DNA from: JBJHBP01 sp050485685 | Lineage (GTDB): Bacteria > Pseudomonadota > Gammaproteobacteria > Steroidobacterales > Rariloculaceae | Assembly: GCA_050485685.1 (NCBI GenBank) | Contig: JBJHBW010000016.1 | Location: 9,575 to 73,574, forward strand | Direction: 5' to 3' | Length of the DNA stretch: 64,000 bases | Shown here: piece after piece, positions 16,527-25,795 of the stretch | Numbering within the stretch: the first letter of the stretch is position 1 | Layout: the number at the start of each line of letters is the position of its first letter | The notes under the pieces: model-generated | What the model saw: only the letters and a program-made list of their open reading frames with translations | Databases searched by the model: none | What the model was told of the DNA's origin: nothing | Position numbers and translations under genes: made by a program

Positions 16527-19403
16527 TCAATCAACGGACGGTTCTAGCGTGGCATTCGCATTGCGAAGGAACCCGGTCTGCTGCTCGGTGAACTTCTCAA
16601 AGCTTTCCTGCCATTCCGACAGGCGCGTAACCTTTGTTGCCTGTACCGCTGTCACCTTGTACTCGGGGCAGTTTGTCGCCCAGTCGGAGTTGTCGGTGGT
16701 GACGACGTTCGCACCGGACTCCGGATGATGGAACGTGGTGTAGACCACACCGGGCATTACGCGGGTCGTGATCACCGCACGCAGCACGGTTTCGCCGGCA
16801 CGGCTCTTCAGGCCAACCCAGTCGCCTTCCTCTATGCCGCGCTGCTCGGCGTCATGCGGATGGATTTCCAGCACATCCTCATTGTGCCACTTCAGGTTCT
16901 CGGTGCGCCGCGTCTGCGCGCCCACGTTGTACTGGCTGAGGATACGGCCTGTGGTCAGCAGCAGCGGGAACATGGGTGTGGTGCGTTCGTCGGTGGGCAC
17001 GTAAGGCGTCACGCGGAACAGGCCCTTGCCGCGGACGAACTGATCGATGTGCATGGTCGGCGTGCCGTGTTCGGCCTGCTCGTTGCACGGCCACTGTATG
17101 CTGCCAAGTTCATCCAGCTTCCTGAAACTGACGCCGGTGAACGTCGGCGTCAGGCGCGCGATCTCGTCCATGATCTCGCTGGGATGGCTGTAGTTCATGG
17201 GGTAGCCCAGCGCATTGGCGAGCGCCTGAGTGGCCTGCCAGTCCTCCATGCCGCTGAGCGGTTCCATGACCTTGCGCACCGGCGAAATACGCCGCTCGGC
17301 ATTCGTGAACGTGCCGTTCTTCTCGAGAAAGGATGCCCCGGGAAAGAACACATGCGCGAACTTCGCCGTCTCGTTCAGAAACAGATCCTGGACGATCATG
17401 CATTCCAGTGACGACAGCGCGGCGGTCACATGATGGGTGTCGGGATCGGACTGGGCGACGTCTTCTCCCTGCACATACATGCCCTTGAACTGACCGGCGA
17501 CGGCCGCATCGAACATGTTCGGAATGCGAAAGCCCGGGTTGGGATCGAGCTCAACGCCCCATTCACGATTGAAAAGCTCACGCACGGTGGTATCGGAGAT
17601 GTGCCGGTAACCGGGCAGTTCGTGCGGGAATGAACCCATGTCGCACGAGCCCTGCACGTTGTTCTGGCCACGCAGCGGGTTCACACCCACGCCCTCACGG
17701 CCGATATTGCCGGTGGCCATAGCGAGGTTGGCAATGCCCATGACCGTGGTCGAGCCCTGGCTGTGCTCGGACACACCAAGGCCGTAATAAATCGCGCTGT
17801 TCGGACCCTGCGCATAAAGCCGTGCGGCCCCGCGCACGAGCTCGGCCGGCACACCGGTCTCCTGCTCGACGGCTTCCGGTGAATTCTTCGGATCGAGGAC
17901 GAACTCGCGCCAGTCGTTGTAGGCCTCCAGATCGCAACGCTCAGCGATGTAATCCTTCGCTTCCAGTCCTTCGGACAAAATGACGTGCGCCAGCGCATTG
18001 ATGATCGCGACGTTAGTGCCCGGGCGCAGTGGCAGATGGTAATCGGCCTTGATGTGCGCGGAACTGACGAGCTCGATCTGGCGAGGATCGATCACGATCA
18101 GCTTTGCGCCCTCGCGCAGACGGCGCTTCATCTGTGACGCAAACACCGGATGCGCATCGGTGGGATTGGCGCCGATCACGACGACCACGTCCGCCTTCAT
18201 CACCGAATCAAACGACTGCGTACCGGCCGACTCACCCAGCGTGGTCTTCAGACCGTAGCCGGTAGGCGAATGACAGACGCGGGCGCAGGTATCGACGTTG
18301 TTGTTGCCGAAAGCCGCACGCACCAGTTTCTGCACGAGGTAGGTTTCCTCGTTCGTGCAGCGCGACGAGGTGATCCCGCCTATCGAACCCTTGCCGTACT
18401 TCTCCTGTATGCCGCGCAGCTTCTTCGCGGCGAACTGCACGGCTTCATCCCAGGAGACCTCCTGCCATGGCTCGTGGATGGTCTCGCGGATCATCGGCTT
18501 GGTGATGCGGTCCTTGTGCGTGGTATAGCCGAAAGCGAATCGGCCCTTCACGCAGGAATGACCGTGGTTCGCATGGCCGTCCTTGTTCGGCACCATGCGC
18601 ACCACTTCCTGGCCCTTCATCTCGGCGCGGAAAGAACAGCCCACGCCGCAGTAGGCACAGGTCGTGATGACGGTGTGCTCGGGCACGCCTTTCTCGATCA
18701 GCGTGTTCTCGGACAGCGTAGCGGTCGGGCAGGCCTGTACGCAGGCACCGCAGGACACGCATTCAGAATCAAGGAAGGGCTGATCCTGGCTGGCCGCCAC
18801 CTTGGACGCGAAGCCACGGCCGTCTATGGTCAGCGCGAACGTCCCCTGCACTTCCTCGCAGGCACGCACGCAGCGCGAACAGACGATGCACTTGCTCGGG
18901 TCGAACGTGAAATAGGGATTGGAAGTGTCCTTCTCGGAGTTCAGGTGATTGGCGCCATCGTAGCCGTAACGCACTTCGCGCAGGCCCACGGCGCCGGCCA
19001 TATCCTGCAGTTCACAGTCGCCGTTCACCGAGCAGGTGAGACAATCCAGCGGGTGGTCTGAAATGTACAGCTCCATCACGTTGCGGCGGATGTCGGCGAT
19101 GCGCTTGTTCTGCGTCGTCACCTTCATGCCTTCGCGCACTTCAGTGGTGCACGAAGCCGGCAGGCCGCGCGCACCTTCGATTTCGACCAGACACAACCGG
19201 CAGGAGCCGAAAGGCTCGAGCATGTCGCTGGCGCAGAGCTTAGGGATGTTGATGCCGGCAGTCGCGGCGGCGCGCAGCACGGTGGTGCCTTCCGGCACGG
19301 TGACCGGCTCGCCGTCTATGGTCAGCGAGACCTGCTTGTCGGACTGCCGGGCGGGCGTGCCGAGGTCTTCGGCCCTGCGATAACGCCGGAAGGCTGCGCT
19401 CAT
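16527..19403 (-). CDS. fdsA: NAD-dependent formate dehydrogenase catalytic subunit FdsA
   Basis: The molybdenum (or tungsten) bis-MGD subunit that oxidises formate to CO2. Domains in order: an N-terminal [2Fe-2S] ferredoxin-like domain (CASDMLEPFGSCRLC), NuoG-like cluster region (HPLDCLTCSVNGDC), a two-cluster ferredoxin domain (CIVCSRCVRAC, CVSCGACVQACP), a [4Fe-4S] bis-MGD entry motif (CAYCGVGC), and the catalytic molybdopterin domain. The metal ligand is a cysteine in CARVCHSPTGYG, not selenocysteine. 958 residues, as in the Rhodobacter/Cupriavidus enzymes. It is followed directly by fdsD. Confidence 0.96.
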   Translation of the reverse strand: MSAAFRRYRRAEDLGTPARQSDKQVSLTIDGEPVTVPEGTTVLRAAATAGINIPKLCASDMLEPFGSCRLCLVEIEGARGLPASCTTEVREGMKVTTQNKRIADIRRNVMELYISDHPLDCLTCSVNGDCELQDMAGAVGLREVRYGYDGANHLNSEKDTSNPYFTFDPSKCIVCSRCVRACEEVQGTFALTIDGRGFASKVAASQDQPFLDSECVSCGACVQACPTATLSENTLIEKGVPEHTVITTCAYCGVGCSFRAEMKGQEVVRMVPNKDGHANHGHSCVKGRFAFGYTTHKDRITKPMIRETIHEPWQEVSWDEAVQFAAKKLRGIQEKYGKGSIGGITSSRCTNEETYLVQKLVRAAFGNNNVDTCARVCHSPTGYGLKTTLGESAGTQSFDSVMKADVVVVIGANPTDAHPVFASQMKRRLREGAKLIVIDPRQIELVSSAHIKADYHLPLRPGTNVAIINALAHVILSEGLEAKDYIAERCDLEAYNDWREFVLDPKNSPEAVEQETGVPAELVRGAARLYAQGPNSAIYYGLGVSEHSQGSTTVMGIANLAMATGNIGREGVGVNPLRGQNNVQGSCDMGSFPHELPGYRHISDTTVRELFNREWGVELDPNPGFRIPNMFDAAVAGQFKGMYVQGEDVAQSDPDTHHVTAALSSLECMIVQDLFLNETAKFAHVFFPGASFLEKNGTFTNAERRISPVRKVMEPLSGMEDWQATQALANALGYPMNYSHPSEIMDEIARLTPTFTGVSFRKLDELGSIQWPCNEQAEHGTPTMHIDQFVRGKGLFRVTPYVPTDERTTPMFPLLLTTGRILSQYNVGAQTRRTENLKWHNEDVLEIHPHDAEQRGIEEGDWVGLKSRAGETVLRAVITTRVMPGVVYTTFHHPESGANVVTTDNSDWATNCPEYKVTAVQATKVTRLSEWQESFEKFTEQQTGFLRNANATLEPSVD

Positions 19404-19456
19404 GGTGGATTCTCCGTTTCCTTACCGGACCGGCTGATGCTCAGACAGTCCTGCGC

Positions 19457-21019
19457 TCAGTTTCCCGAGCTCTTTGTTATTCCCAACGCCTCAGGATAGT
19501 GATTCATCACACTCTGTACCGGAAACGGCGCCATACCGCCCAGGGCGCACAGGGAGCCGGCGATCATGGTGTCGCAGAGCTCGCGCAGCAGCTGCACATT
19601 GGCGGCATGATTCTCCCGGCTGCGAATGCGATCAATGACCTCGACGCCGCGCACCGCGCCGATCCGGCACGGCGTGCACTTGCCGCAGGATTCGATCGCG
19701 CAGAATTCCATCGCGAACCGTGCCTGCTCTGCCATGTCCACGGTGTCGTCGAACACGACAAGACCGCCGTGACCGACCATCGCACCGATTGCAGCGAACT
19801 GCTCGTAATCCAGCGGCGTGTCGAACTGCGACGGATGCACATAGGCACCCAGCGGACCGCCGGCCTGCACTGCATGAATGGGCCGACCCGAAGCCGTGCC
19901 ACCGCCGAAATCCTCGAGCAGCTCGCGCAGGGTATGTCCGAAGGCGATTTCGACCAGACCGCCGCGGCGGATGTTACCGGCCAGCTGCACGGTCAGCGTG
20001 CCGCGCGAGCGTCCGACACCGAAGTCCTTGTAGTGCTGTGCGCCCCTGGCCAGAATCACCGGCACGCTGGCCAGAGAGATCACGTTGTTGACGACCGTGG
20101 GTTTGGCGAACAGACCCTTCACGGCCGGCAGCGGCGGGCGATAGCGGATTACACCGCGCTTGCCTTCCAGGCTTTCCAGCAGCGAGGTTTCCTCGCCGCA
20201 GATATAGGCGCCCGCTGCTTCACGCACTTCCAGGTGGAAAGCGCGCTCGCTGCCGAGCACGCTGTCGCCCAGGTATCCGGCCGCGGTGGCAGTCGCGATG
20301 GCCTCGCGCATGCGCCTGATCGCGAGCGGGTATTCAGCGCGGATGTACACGTATCCCTGCGTGGCGCCCACTGCGAGTCCGGCGATCGTCATGCCCTCGA
20401 TCAGCACGAACGGATCGCTTTCCATGATCATGCGATCCGCGAACGTGCCCGAATCGCCTTCATCGGCGTTGCAGACGATGTATTTCTGTTCCGCCGGTGT
20501 GTCGTGTACGGTTTTCCACTTGATGCCGGTAGGGAACGCCGCACCACCTCGGCCGCGCAGCCCGGACTCGGTGACCTCGGCAACGATGTCCGCGCCTTGC
20601 ATGCCCAGCGCGGTCTTCAGCCCCTCGTAACCACCGTGCTCGCGATAATCGTTCAGCGACAGTGGATCGGTAATGCCAACCCGCTCGAACGTCAGACGGG
20701 TCTGGCGGGCAAGGTAGGGGATTTCGTCGGTCGGACCCAACCTTTTCGGGTGCTCACTGCCTGTGAGAAGTCCGGCATCGAACAGCGCATCGACTTCGCC
20801 AGGCTCCACGGGCCCATAGGCAATGCGGCGACCGTCGACCTCGACTTCAACCAGCGGCTCAAGCCAGTAAAGCCCCCGCGAGCCGTTACGAATCAGCCTG
20901 ACCGCAGCACCACGCGACTCAGCGGCACGCTGCACGGCAGCGGCGACGCGATCGGCGCCCAGCGATTTCGCCGTTGTGTCGGCAGGAACATAAACCTTGA
21001 TTTCAGCATTGGCATTCAT
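19457..21019 (-). CDS. fdsB: Formate dehydrogenase beta subunit FdsB (NuoF-like)
   Basis: The diaphorase subunit that passes electrons from the Fds iron-sulfur chain to NAD. An N-terminal thioredoxin-like segment of about 100 residues precedes the NuoF-like core. Motifs: FMN/NAD site GLRGRGGAAFPTG, the segment YICGEETSLLESLEGKRG, and the [4Fe-4S] ligands ESCGKCTPCR and a distal cysteine in GSLCALG. 520 residues. Sits between fdsG and fdsA on the same strand with 50-70 base gaps. Confidence 0.96.
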   Translation of the reverse strand: MNANAEIKVYVPADTTAKSLGADRVAAAVQRAAESRGAAVRLIRNGSRGLYWLEPLVEVEVDGRRIAYGPVEPGEVDALFDAGLLTGSEHPKRLGPTDEIPYLARQTRLTFERVGITDPLSLNDYREHGGYEGLKTALGMQGADIVAEVTESGLRGRGGAAFPTGIKWKTVHDTPAEQKYIVCNADEGDSGTFADRMIMESDPFVLIEGMTIAGLAVGATQGYVYIRAEYPLAIRRMREAIATATAAGYLGDSVLGSERAFHLEVREAAGAYICGEETSLLESLEGKRGVIRYRPPLPAVKGLFAKPTVVNNVISLASVPVILARGAQHYKDFGVGRSRGTLTVQLAGNIRRGGLVEIAFGHTLRELLEDFGGGTASGRPIHAVQAGGPLGAYVHPSQFDTPLDYEQFAAIGAMVGHGGLVVFDDTVDMAEQARFAMEFCAIESCGKCTPCRIGAVRGVEVIDRIRSRENHAANVQLLRELCDTMIAGSLCALGGMAPFPVQSVMNHYPEALGITKSSGN

Positions 21020-21086
21020 GGATTGGGTGCCCAGTGTTCTTTTTTCGCGAGAAGGTTCGGCATCGCCGGTGCAGGCGCTCCGCCGG

Positions 21087-21557
21087 TCAGGCGATCAGTT
21101 CGTCGAACTTTTCCGGTGTGACTCGGCCGTGCACATCCTCGTCGATCATGACCGCAGGAGAACATGCGCAGTTGCCGAGGCAGTAGATCGGTTCAAGCGT
21201 GAATCTGCCATCCGCGGTGGTTTCATGGAAATCCACCTGCAAGCGCGCCTTCGCGTGTTTTTCCAGCTCGCGTGCGCCCATCGCCTGACACGCCTCGGCA
21301 CGACAGACGTACAGCACCTGCCGGCCGCCGGGCTTGCGGCGGAACCAGTGATAGAACGTGATCACACCATGCACTTCGGCACGCGAGAGGTTGAGCGCCT
21401 TTGCGATCACCGGTACGGCCTCATCCGGCACGTAACCGAACTGCCTTTGGACATCGTGAAGTATTGGCAGCAAGGCACCGGGCCGGCCACCATGGCGATC
21501 GACCAGTTCGCGGACTTTGCCCGGGTCGATGCTATCCGCCGCGGATGATGCGGTCAT
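21087..21557 (-). CDS. fdsG: Formate dehydrogenase gamma subunit FdsG (NuoE-like)
   Basis: The [2Fe-2S] thioredoxin-like subunit partnering FdsB. Cluster ligands are in VCRAEACQAMG and CLGNCACSPAVMID; the helix PILHDVQRQFGYVPDEAVPVIA is typical of the family. The frame extends to a TTG at 21593, but the ATG at 21557 with GGGGAT upstream gives the usual length of 156 residues. First structural gene of the complex. Confidence 0.94.
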   Translation of the reverse strand: MTASSAADSIDPGKVRELVDRHGGRPGALLPILHDVQRQFGYVPDEAVPVIAKALNLSRAEVHGVITFYHWFRRKPGGRQVLYVCRAEACQAMGARELEKHAKARLQVDFHETTADGRFTLEPIYCLGNCACSPAVMIDEDVHGRVTPEKFDELIA

Positions 21558-21634
21558 GGGCTGTAGATCCCCGTCGGTTAGGAAAAAAGACAAGCCGCCA
21601 AGTATACCCGCCCAGCGAACCGACCGGCAGGTCG

Positions 21635-22015
21635 TTAAGTCAAAGCGCCGGCCTTCTGGGGGTTCGGAAACAGATCGCTGTCGTCCTCACCCTCACGTGG
21701 CGCCAGGCAGGTGAAATCCTTCTCCACGAGAATGCTCAGGGCATCGCCGCCCGCCAGGGGCTGCTCGCCACGAATGGAGACCTCGTCCGGCGCCAGCCAG
21801 CGTTCCACCACGGCACGCGGCAGAAACACGCGCACCTCGTTATCGGCGAAACGCGCCGAGATGTCGCCGCCCTCAATGACCTCAACGCCGTAATGCAGTG
21901 ACGTTCCGGGAGCGAAACACACCTCATCGGCCGCCACGCCACGGCTCGCGATGCTCTCCAGCTCCGCCCGGGAGACCCTGATACGCAATGAATTGCCGCG
22001 AACTCTGAGCTTCAT
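21635..22015 (-). CDS. Small DUF7009-like protein upstream of fdsG
   Basis: A 126-residue protein beginning MKLRVRGNSLRIRVSRAE, with an AAGG Shine-Dalgarno six bases before the ATG. The start inside a longer open frame is therefore well supported. The sequence fits the DUF7009 family of small proteins, from memory and not certain. No cofactor motif is visible, and it is acidic near the C-terminus. It lies 77 bases upstream of fdsG on the same strand and may be the first gene of the formate dehydrogenase operon. Role unknown; assembly or regulation is only a guess. Confidence 0.75.
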   Translation of the reverse strand: MKLRVRGNSLRIRVSRAELESIASRGVAADEVCFAPGTSLHYGVEVIEGGDISARFADNEVRVFLPRAVVERWLAPDEVSIRGEQPLAGGDALSILVEKDFTCLAPREGEDDSDLFPNPQKAGALT

Positions 22016-22318
22016 CGTCACCTTCCCTGGCGCGACCGCATGCACGGCACAAGCAGCGCAGGGCGCGGTCACAATACTAAATCGCGCCGGGAATGGTCTT
22101 CCCGACTGTCGGAACGGCGGGGATTTTATCCCACCCCGGCCTGATCTTGCGCATCGTACAGCGCCTGTGCCGCGGACGCGACGCGGCCGGCTTATTCTAA
22201 CTAGGTGATTAATAACGCTTTGCCATATAATTGCCGTTTTTGGGGATCCGGCAGTGAATAGAGTGCGACGCCAACCGCGGCGCACGCCTGCCTGTCCCGA
22301 TGTTTTTCAAGGATTTGT
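22016..22318. other. Divergent regulatory region between fds operon and mvaS
   Basis: 303 bases with no gene. It holds the most AT-rich stretch in this part of the window (about 22191-22236). It must carry the promoters for the DUF7009-fds unit (minus) and for mvaS (plus). A short GC-rich inverted repeat (CCCGACTGTCGG) lies near 22106. Confidence 0.55.
22226..22231 (+). promoter_or_regulatory. Candidate -10 element for mvaS
   Basis: A perfect TATAAT lies inside the AT-rich island. No good -35 is found at 16-18 bases upstream (AGGTGA region), so an activator may help. Transcription would begin near 22238, giving a leader of about 80 bases before the mvaS ATG. Confidence 0.4.
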
Positions 22319-23782
22319 ATGAGCGAGCAAGTCGGGATCAGCGGTTTCGCGATGTACGTACCGCCCTACCGCGTTGATCTTGAGAAGTGGTGCGAATGGA
22401 CGGGCACGCCGTGGGAAAAGACCCGCGCCGTGGTCGGTCGCAGCTTCCGCATGCGCGGCCCCGCGCAGAGCATCTACACCATGGCCGCCACCGCGGTCAT
22501 GCGCCTGATCGAGCGCTATAACATCGATCCCCGGCGCATTGGTTTTCTCGGGCTGGGTACTGAGTCGAGCACGGACAATTCCGCCGGTGCGGTCATCATC
22601 AGGGGCATGCTGGACGAGGCGCTGAAAGCAAGCGGCCGCCCCGAAATCAGCCGCCGCTGCGAAGTGCCCGAAATCAAGCATGCGTGCCTGGGCGGCATCT
22701 ACGCACTGAAGCATGCCCTGCGTTACCAGGCACTGGACCGCGACAACCGCTGCGGCATTGTCGTCGCCGCCGACATCGCAGAATACGCCCGAGGCAGTTC
22801 CGGCGAACCCACCCAGGGTGCCGGTGCCGTGGCCATGCTTATTGAGCGCAACCCGAAGTTGCTGGCAATAGAACTCGATAACATCGGCACGGCGTCCTCC
22901 TATCGCGCCGTGGACTTTCGCAAGCCGGTGATGCGCAACCTGATCAGGGGCAAGCTCAACTGTCACTTCCAGGATCTGCCGGTGTTCAACGGCAAGTACT
23001 CGACCACCTGTTACCTGGATGAAACCATCCATGCGCTGGACGACATGCTTTCCCGCATGAACCGGGCGCCGTCCGAGTACTACCGCGAACTGGCCGCAAC
23101 ATTCATGCACAGGCCATATCACCGCATGCCGGAAACCTCGTTCGCGATGAGTTACCTGTTCGGCCTGGCGCGCGACGATGCGCACGGCATTGCTGAACTG
23201 ACGAAGTATTGCGAACGCGCCGGCATGAACGTGGACGACGTGCTCACGGAAATGCACTCCCGGCCCGACATCCTGCAGCTGGTCCGTGACGGCGATATCA
23301 GCGCCGACGTGTATCCGCTCAGCACCCAGCTGCTGAAAGAGTTCCGCGCCAGTCCGGAGTTCAACTCCCTGGTTGCCGAGAAGATGTCACTTGGCACCGA
23401 GATCATGAAGGACATAGGCAACGTGTACTGCGCCGCCCTGCCGGCATGGATTGCCGCCGGCATGGAAGAGGCCTGGGACAAGGGCGCGGATCTGACCGGC
23501 GGTCGCGTGCTGGCGGTTGGATACGGAAGCGGCGATGCCGCCGAAGCCCTGCCCATGCGCGTCATGGACGGCTGGCGTGACGCAGCATCAAAGATAGGCT
23601 TCAAGGCTGCGCTGGACCCGCGACAGGACCTGACGAAAGCTCAGTACGAGAGCCTGCACGACACCGGCGATGCGCCGGGCCTCGTGGAGCCGGACGACGG
23701 CTTCGTGATCGAGTCCATCGGCACCAGTTCCAATCCGGCCTTCAGCGACGAGGGGATCGAGTACTACCGGTATCTGAGCTGA
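22319..23782 (+). CDS. mvaS: Hydroxymethylglutaryl-CoA synthase
   Basis: Condenses acetyl-CoA with acetoacetyl-CoA to HMG-CoA, the entry to the mevalonate pathway. The catalytic cysteine is C123 in KHACLGG, the catalytic glutamate is in GLGTESSTDNSAG near residue 82, and the acetyl-CoA loop is FNGKYSTTCY. 487 residues, longer than firmicute enzymes because of an extended middle and C-terminal region. AAGGATTTGT before the ATG is a clear ribosome-binding site. It faces the end of the mevalonate-hopanoid operon with 10 bases between stop codons, so the step is encoded at the same locus but on a separate transcript. Confidence 0.93.
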   Translation: MSEQVGISGFAMYVPPYRVDLEKWCEWTGTPWEKTRAVVGRSFRMRGPAQSIYTMAATAVMRLIERYNIDPRRIGFLGLGTESSTDNSAGAVIIRGMLDEALKASGRPEISRRCEVPEIKHACLGGIYALKHALRYQALDRDNRCGIVVAADIAEYARGSSGEPTQGAGAVAMLIERNPKLLAIELDNIGTASSYRAVDFRKPVMRNLIRGKLNCHFQDLPVFNGKYSTTCYLDETIHALDDMLSRMNRAPSEYYRELAATFMHRPYHRMPETSFAMSYLFGLARDDAHGIAELTKYCERAGMNVDDVLTEMHSRPDILQLVRDGDISADVYPLSTQLLKEFRASPEFNSLVAEKMSLGTEIMKDIGNVYCAALPAWIAAGMEEAWDKGADLTGGRVLAVGYGSGDAAEALPMRVMDGWRDAASKIGFKAALDPRQDLTKAQYESLHDTGDAPGLVEPDDGFVIESIGTSSNPAFSDEGIEYYRYLS

Positions 23783-23792
23783 TGCCGGACGG

Positions 23793-24530
23793 CTAACGTC
23801 CTCGCCAATCCCGCACCAGCCGGTCGGTCTGCGCCTCGAGGTGGCGGATCAGACCTTCTATTCCATCGTCACCGATCACGCGCTGATACTCCGCGCGTTT
23901 CAGGGCGAGGTCGCTGACGCCGTCGGCAACGATGTTGATGATTCGCCACGTGCCCGCCTGCTCGTGCAGCACGTACTCCATGGGAATATCGGCGTCATCC
24001 GTGCGCCGTATGGCCGAGGCGATCTCCACTCTGGTGGCACTGCCATCCGGGCCGGAGATCGGCGCGAAGGTGTCCTCACTCACGTTCGCGAACCGTGACG
24101 CGTAGGTCATCACGCTCAGGCGTTCGAATGCAGCACTGAATCGGGCGCGCTGGTCGGCGGACAGATCGTTCCATTGTCGCCGTATCGCGAATTCCGCGAT
24201 GAAGTCCAGATCATGGGTGGCGACGATGAGAGGCCTCAGTGCTTCAAAGCGCGCACCCAGGTCGCTGTCGCGGTGCTGGCGCGCCAGCGTAACAAGGCCC
24301 TCGTGCAGCGCTGTCACGGTAGCTTCAGGGGAATCCAGTGCAGCCGGAGCCGACGGCTGCGTGACCGCATCCTGGTCTGTCGGGGTGACATCCGCCAGCA
24401 AGTCTGCCGACCATGGCAGGGACAGTGACAACAGCACCAGCGTCGCCATCATGCGGCACGATAACCACCCCCACCCACGGCAGGCCCGCTGCGAAAAGCC
24501 ATGCTGAGCGGCGTTTCTCATGCCGGGCAT
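23793..24530 (-). CDS. hpnM: HpnM, MlaC/Ttg2D-like periplasmic lipid-binding protein
   Basis: Member of the MlaC family (toluene-tolerance Ttg2), whose hopanoid-locus version is called HpnM and is linked to hopanoid transport. Family features: ALHEGLVTLARQ at the start of the domain, FIAEFAIRRQWNDLSADQRARFSAAFERL in the middle, and IINIVADGVSDLALKRAEYQRVI near the end. A signal segment MATLVLLSLSLPWSADLLA precedes it. The start is uncertain: in-frame ATGs lie at 24587 (overlapping the hpnB stop by 14 bases), 24530 and 24521. I chose 24530 for a less extreme signal-peptide N-region. Last gene of the operon. Confidence 0.82.
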   Translation of the reverse strand: MPGMRNAAQHGFSQRACRGWGWLSCRMMATLVLLSLSLPWSADLLADVTPTDQDAVTQPSAPAALDSPEATVTALHEGLVTLARQHRDSDLGARFEALRPLIVATHDLDFIAEFAIRRQWNDLSADQRARFSAAFERLSVMTYASRFANVSEDTFAPISGPDGSATRVEIASAIRRTDDADIPMEYVLHEQAGTWRIINIVADGVSDLALKRAEYQRVIGDDGIEGLIRHLEAQTDRLVRDWRGR

Positions 24531-24573
24531 GGCGGCAGGCTTCGACCCGCGCTTCGTTCCGTGCGAAAAGCGC

Positions 24574-25749
24574 CTAGACTGTCTCATAACGCCGATTCTT
24601 CCATGTGGCACGGGTTCCGCGCCAGTATGAAAAGGCGGAACTTATTGTCATGGTCATGAACATCAGACCGGCGGCGGGCAACGTCAGTGCCCACCATAGC
24701 GGCAGGTTGTAAAAGCGCACGACCGGCAGGTAGGCCAGCGCCATCGCCGCCAGCGCCGCGGCTCCCAACCCCGCTGTCACCGCGGATTCCAGCGACAGCA
24801 AAGCCACCAGGGGAACGAGGAACACGATCAGCATGGTTACGGTGGTCAACAACAGTAACAGCGCCGAATAGCGCAACTGCGTAAAGGCGCTGCGCGCAAC
24901 CATGTGCCACAGATCCGCGAGTGTCTCGTAGCCACGAAGACTGACCGCCGAGTCGCTCAGCCCCAGCCACACCGCTGAACCTCGATCCTTGAGGCGCCTC
25001 GCCAGCGTGCAGTCATCGATCAGCGCGTCACGCATCGCTGCATAGCCGCCTGCGTCCCGCAACGCCTTTGCATCCACGAGCATACAGCCGCCGGCCGCGG
25101 CGGCGGTTCGGCGCCGCGGATCGTTGACCAGCGCGAACGGGTACAGAAGCTTGAAGAAGAAGATGAACGGCGGCACCAGCAGCCGCTCCCAGAAATTGCG
25201 CGTGCGCAGCTTCGCCATCACCGATACCAGCACCGCGCCACTGTGTTCGGCTCTTTGCAGCAGGGTCGCCACCATGCCGGGCTTGAGCGTAATGTCGGCA
25301 TCAAGCAGCAGCACGCGTTCACGGGTGACATGCTGTAGTCCCTGCTCCAGCGCCCACAGCTTGCCGGCCCAGCCGGGCGGTATCGGCTGCCCCGCGATCA
25401 CACGCACGGTGGGCGCAAATCGCGCCGCGACCTGCGCGGTGTCGTCTTCCGAGTCATCGTCAACGACGATGACGTCGAGACCCTCGCCCTGCTCCGTCAG
25501 AGCCTGCAGCGTCTGCGCAAGAACCTGCGCTTCATTGCGCGCCGGAATCAGCACCGTCACGTCGGCGAGGGAAGTCCGCGCGCCTTGTGTGGCAGCGCCT
25601 ACACCGGCCACTGCAGACGGATCGGCGGCCGTATCGGACGCAGACACGGGCAGTGCCTCCAGACGTTCGCGGGTGCTGAATGCGCGAAAAGGCGCCAGCA
25701 GCAACGCCAGCCACGCGACCAGGGCGACCGCAGCGACTGCCGTCAGCAC
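24574..25749 (-). CDS. hpnB: Hopanoid-associated glycosyltransferase HpnB
   Basis: A membrane GT2 glycosyltransferase of the hopene-associated HpnB type. An N-terminal helix is followed by the GT-A core: VLIPARNEAQ, VVDDDSEDDT, the DxD-like LLLDADITLKPGM, and the acceptor motif DDCTLARRLKDRG. Several hydrophobic helices close the C-terminus (LLLLLTTVTMLIVFLVPL and others). It is placed between hpnH and hpnM. Its family is tied to sugar addition to C35 hopanoids, but the exact product is not settled. Confidence 0.88.
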   Translation of the reverse strand: MLTAVAAVALVAWLALLLAPFRAFSTRERLEALPVSASDTAADPSAVAGVGAATQGARTSLADVTVLIPARNEAQVLAQTLQALTEQGEGLDVIVVDDDSEDDTAQVAARFAPTVRVIAGQPIPPGWAGKLWALEQGLQHVTRERVLLLDADITLKPGMVATLLQRAEHSGAVLVSVMAKLRTRNFWERLLVPPFIFFFKLLYPFALVNDPRRRTAAAAGGCMLVDAKALRDAGGYAAMRDALIDDCTLARRLKDRGSAVWLGLSDSAVSLRGYETLADLWHMVARSAFTQLRYSALLLLLTTVTMLIVFLVPLVALLSLESAVTAGLGAAALAAMALAYLPVVRFYNLPLWWALTLPAAGLMFMTMTISSAFSYWRGTRATWKNRRYETV

Positions 25750-25795
25750 GCGACAGAACCGGACGGATTAATGCTGCGAGCGCCGCAACCTGCGG

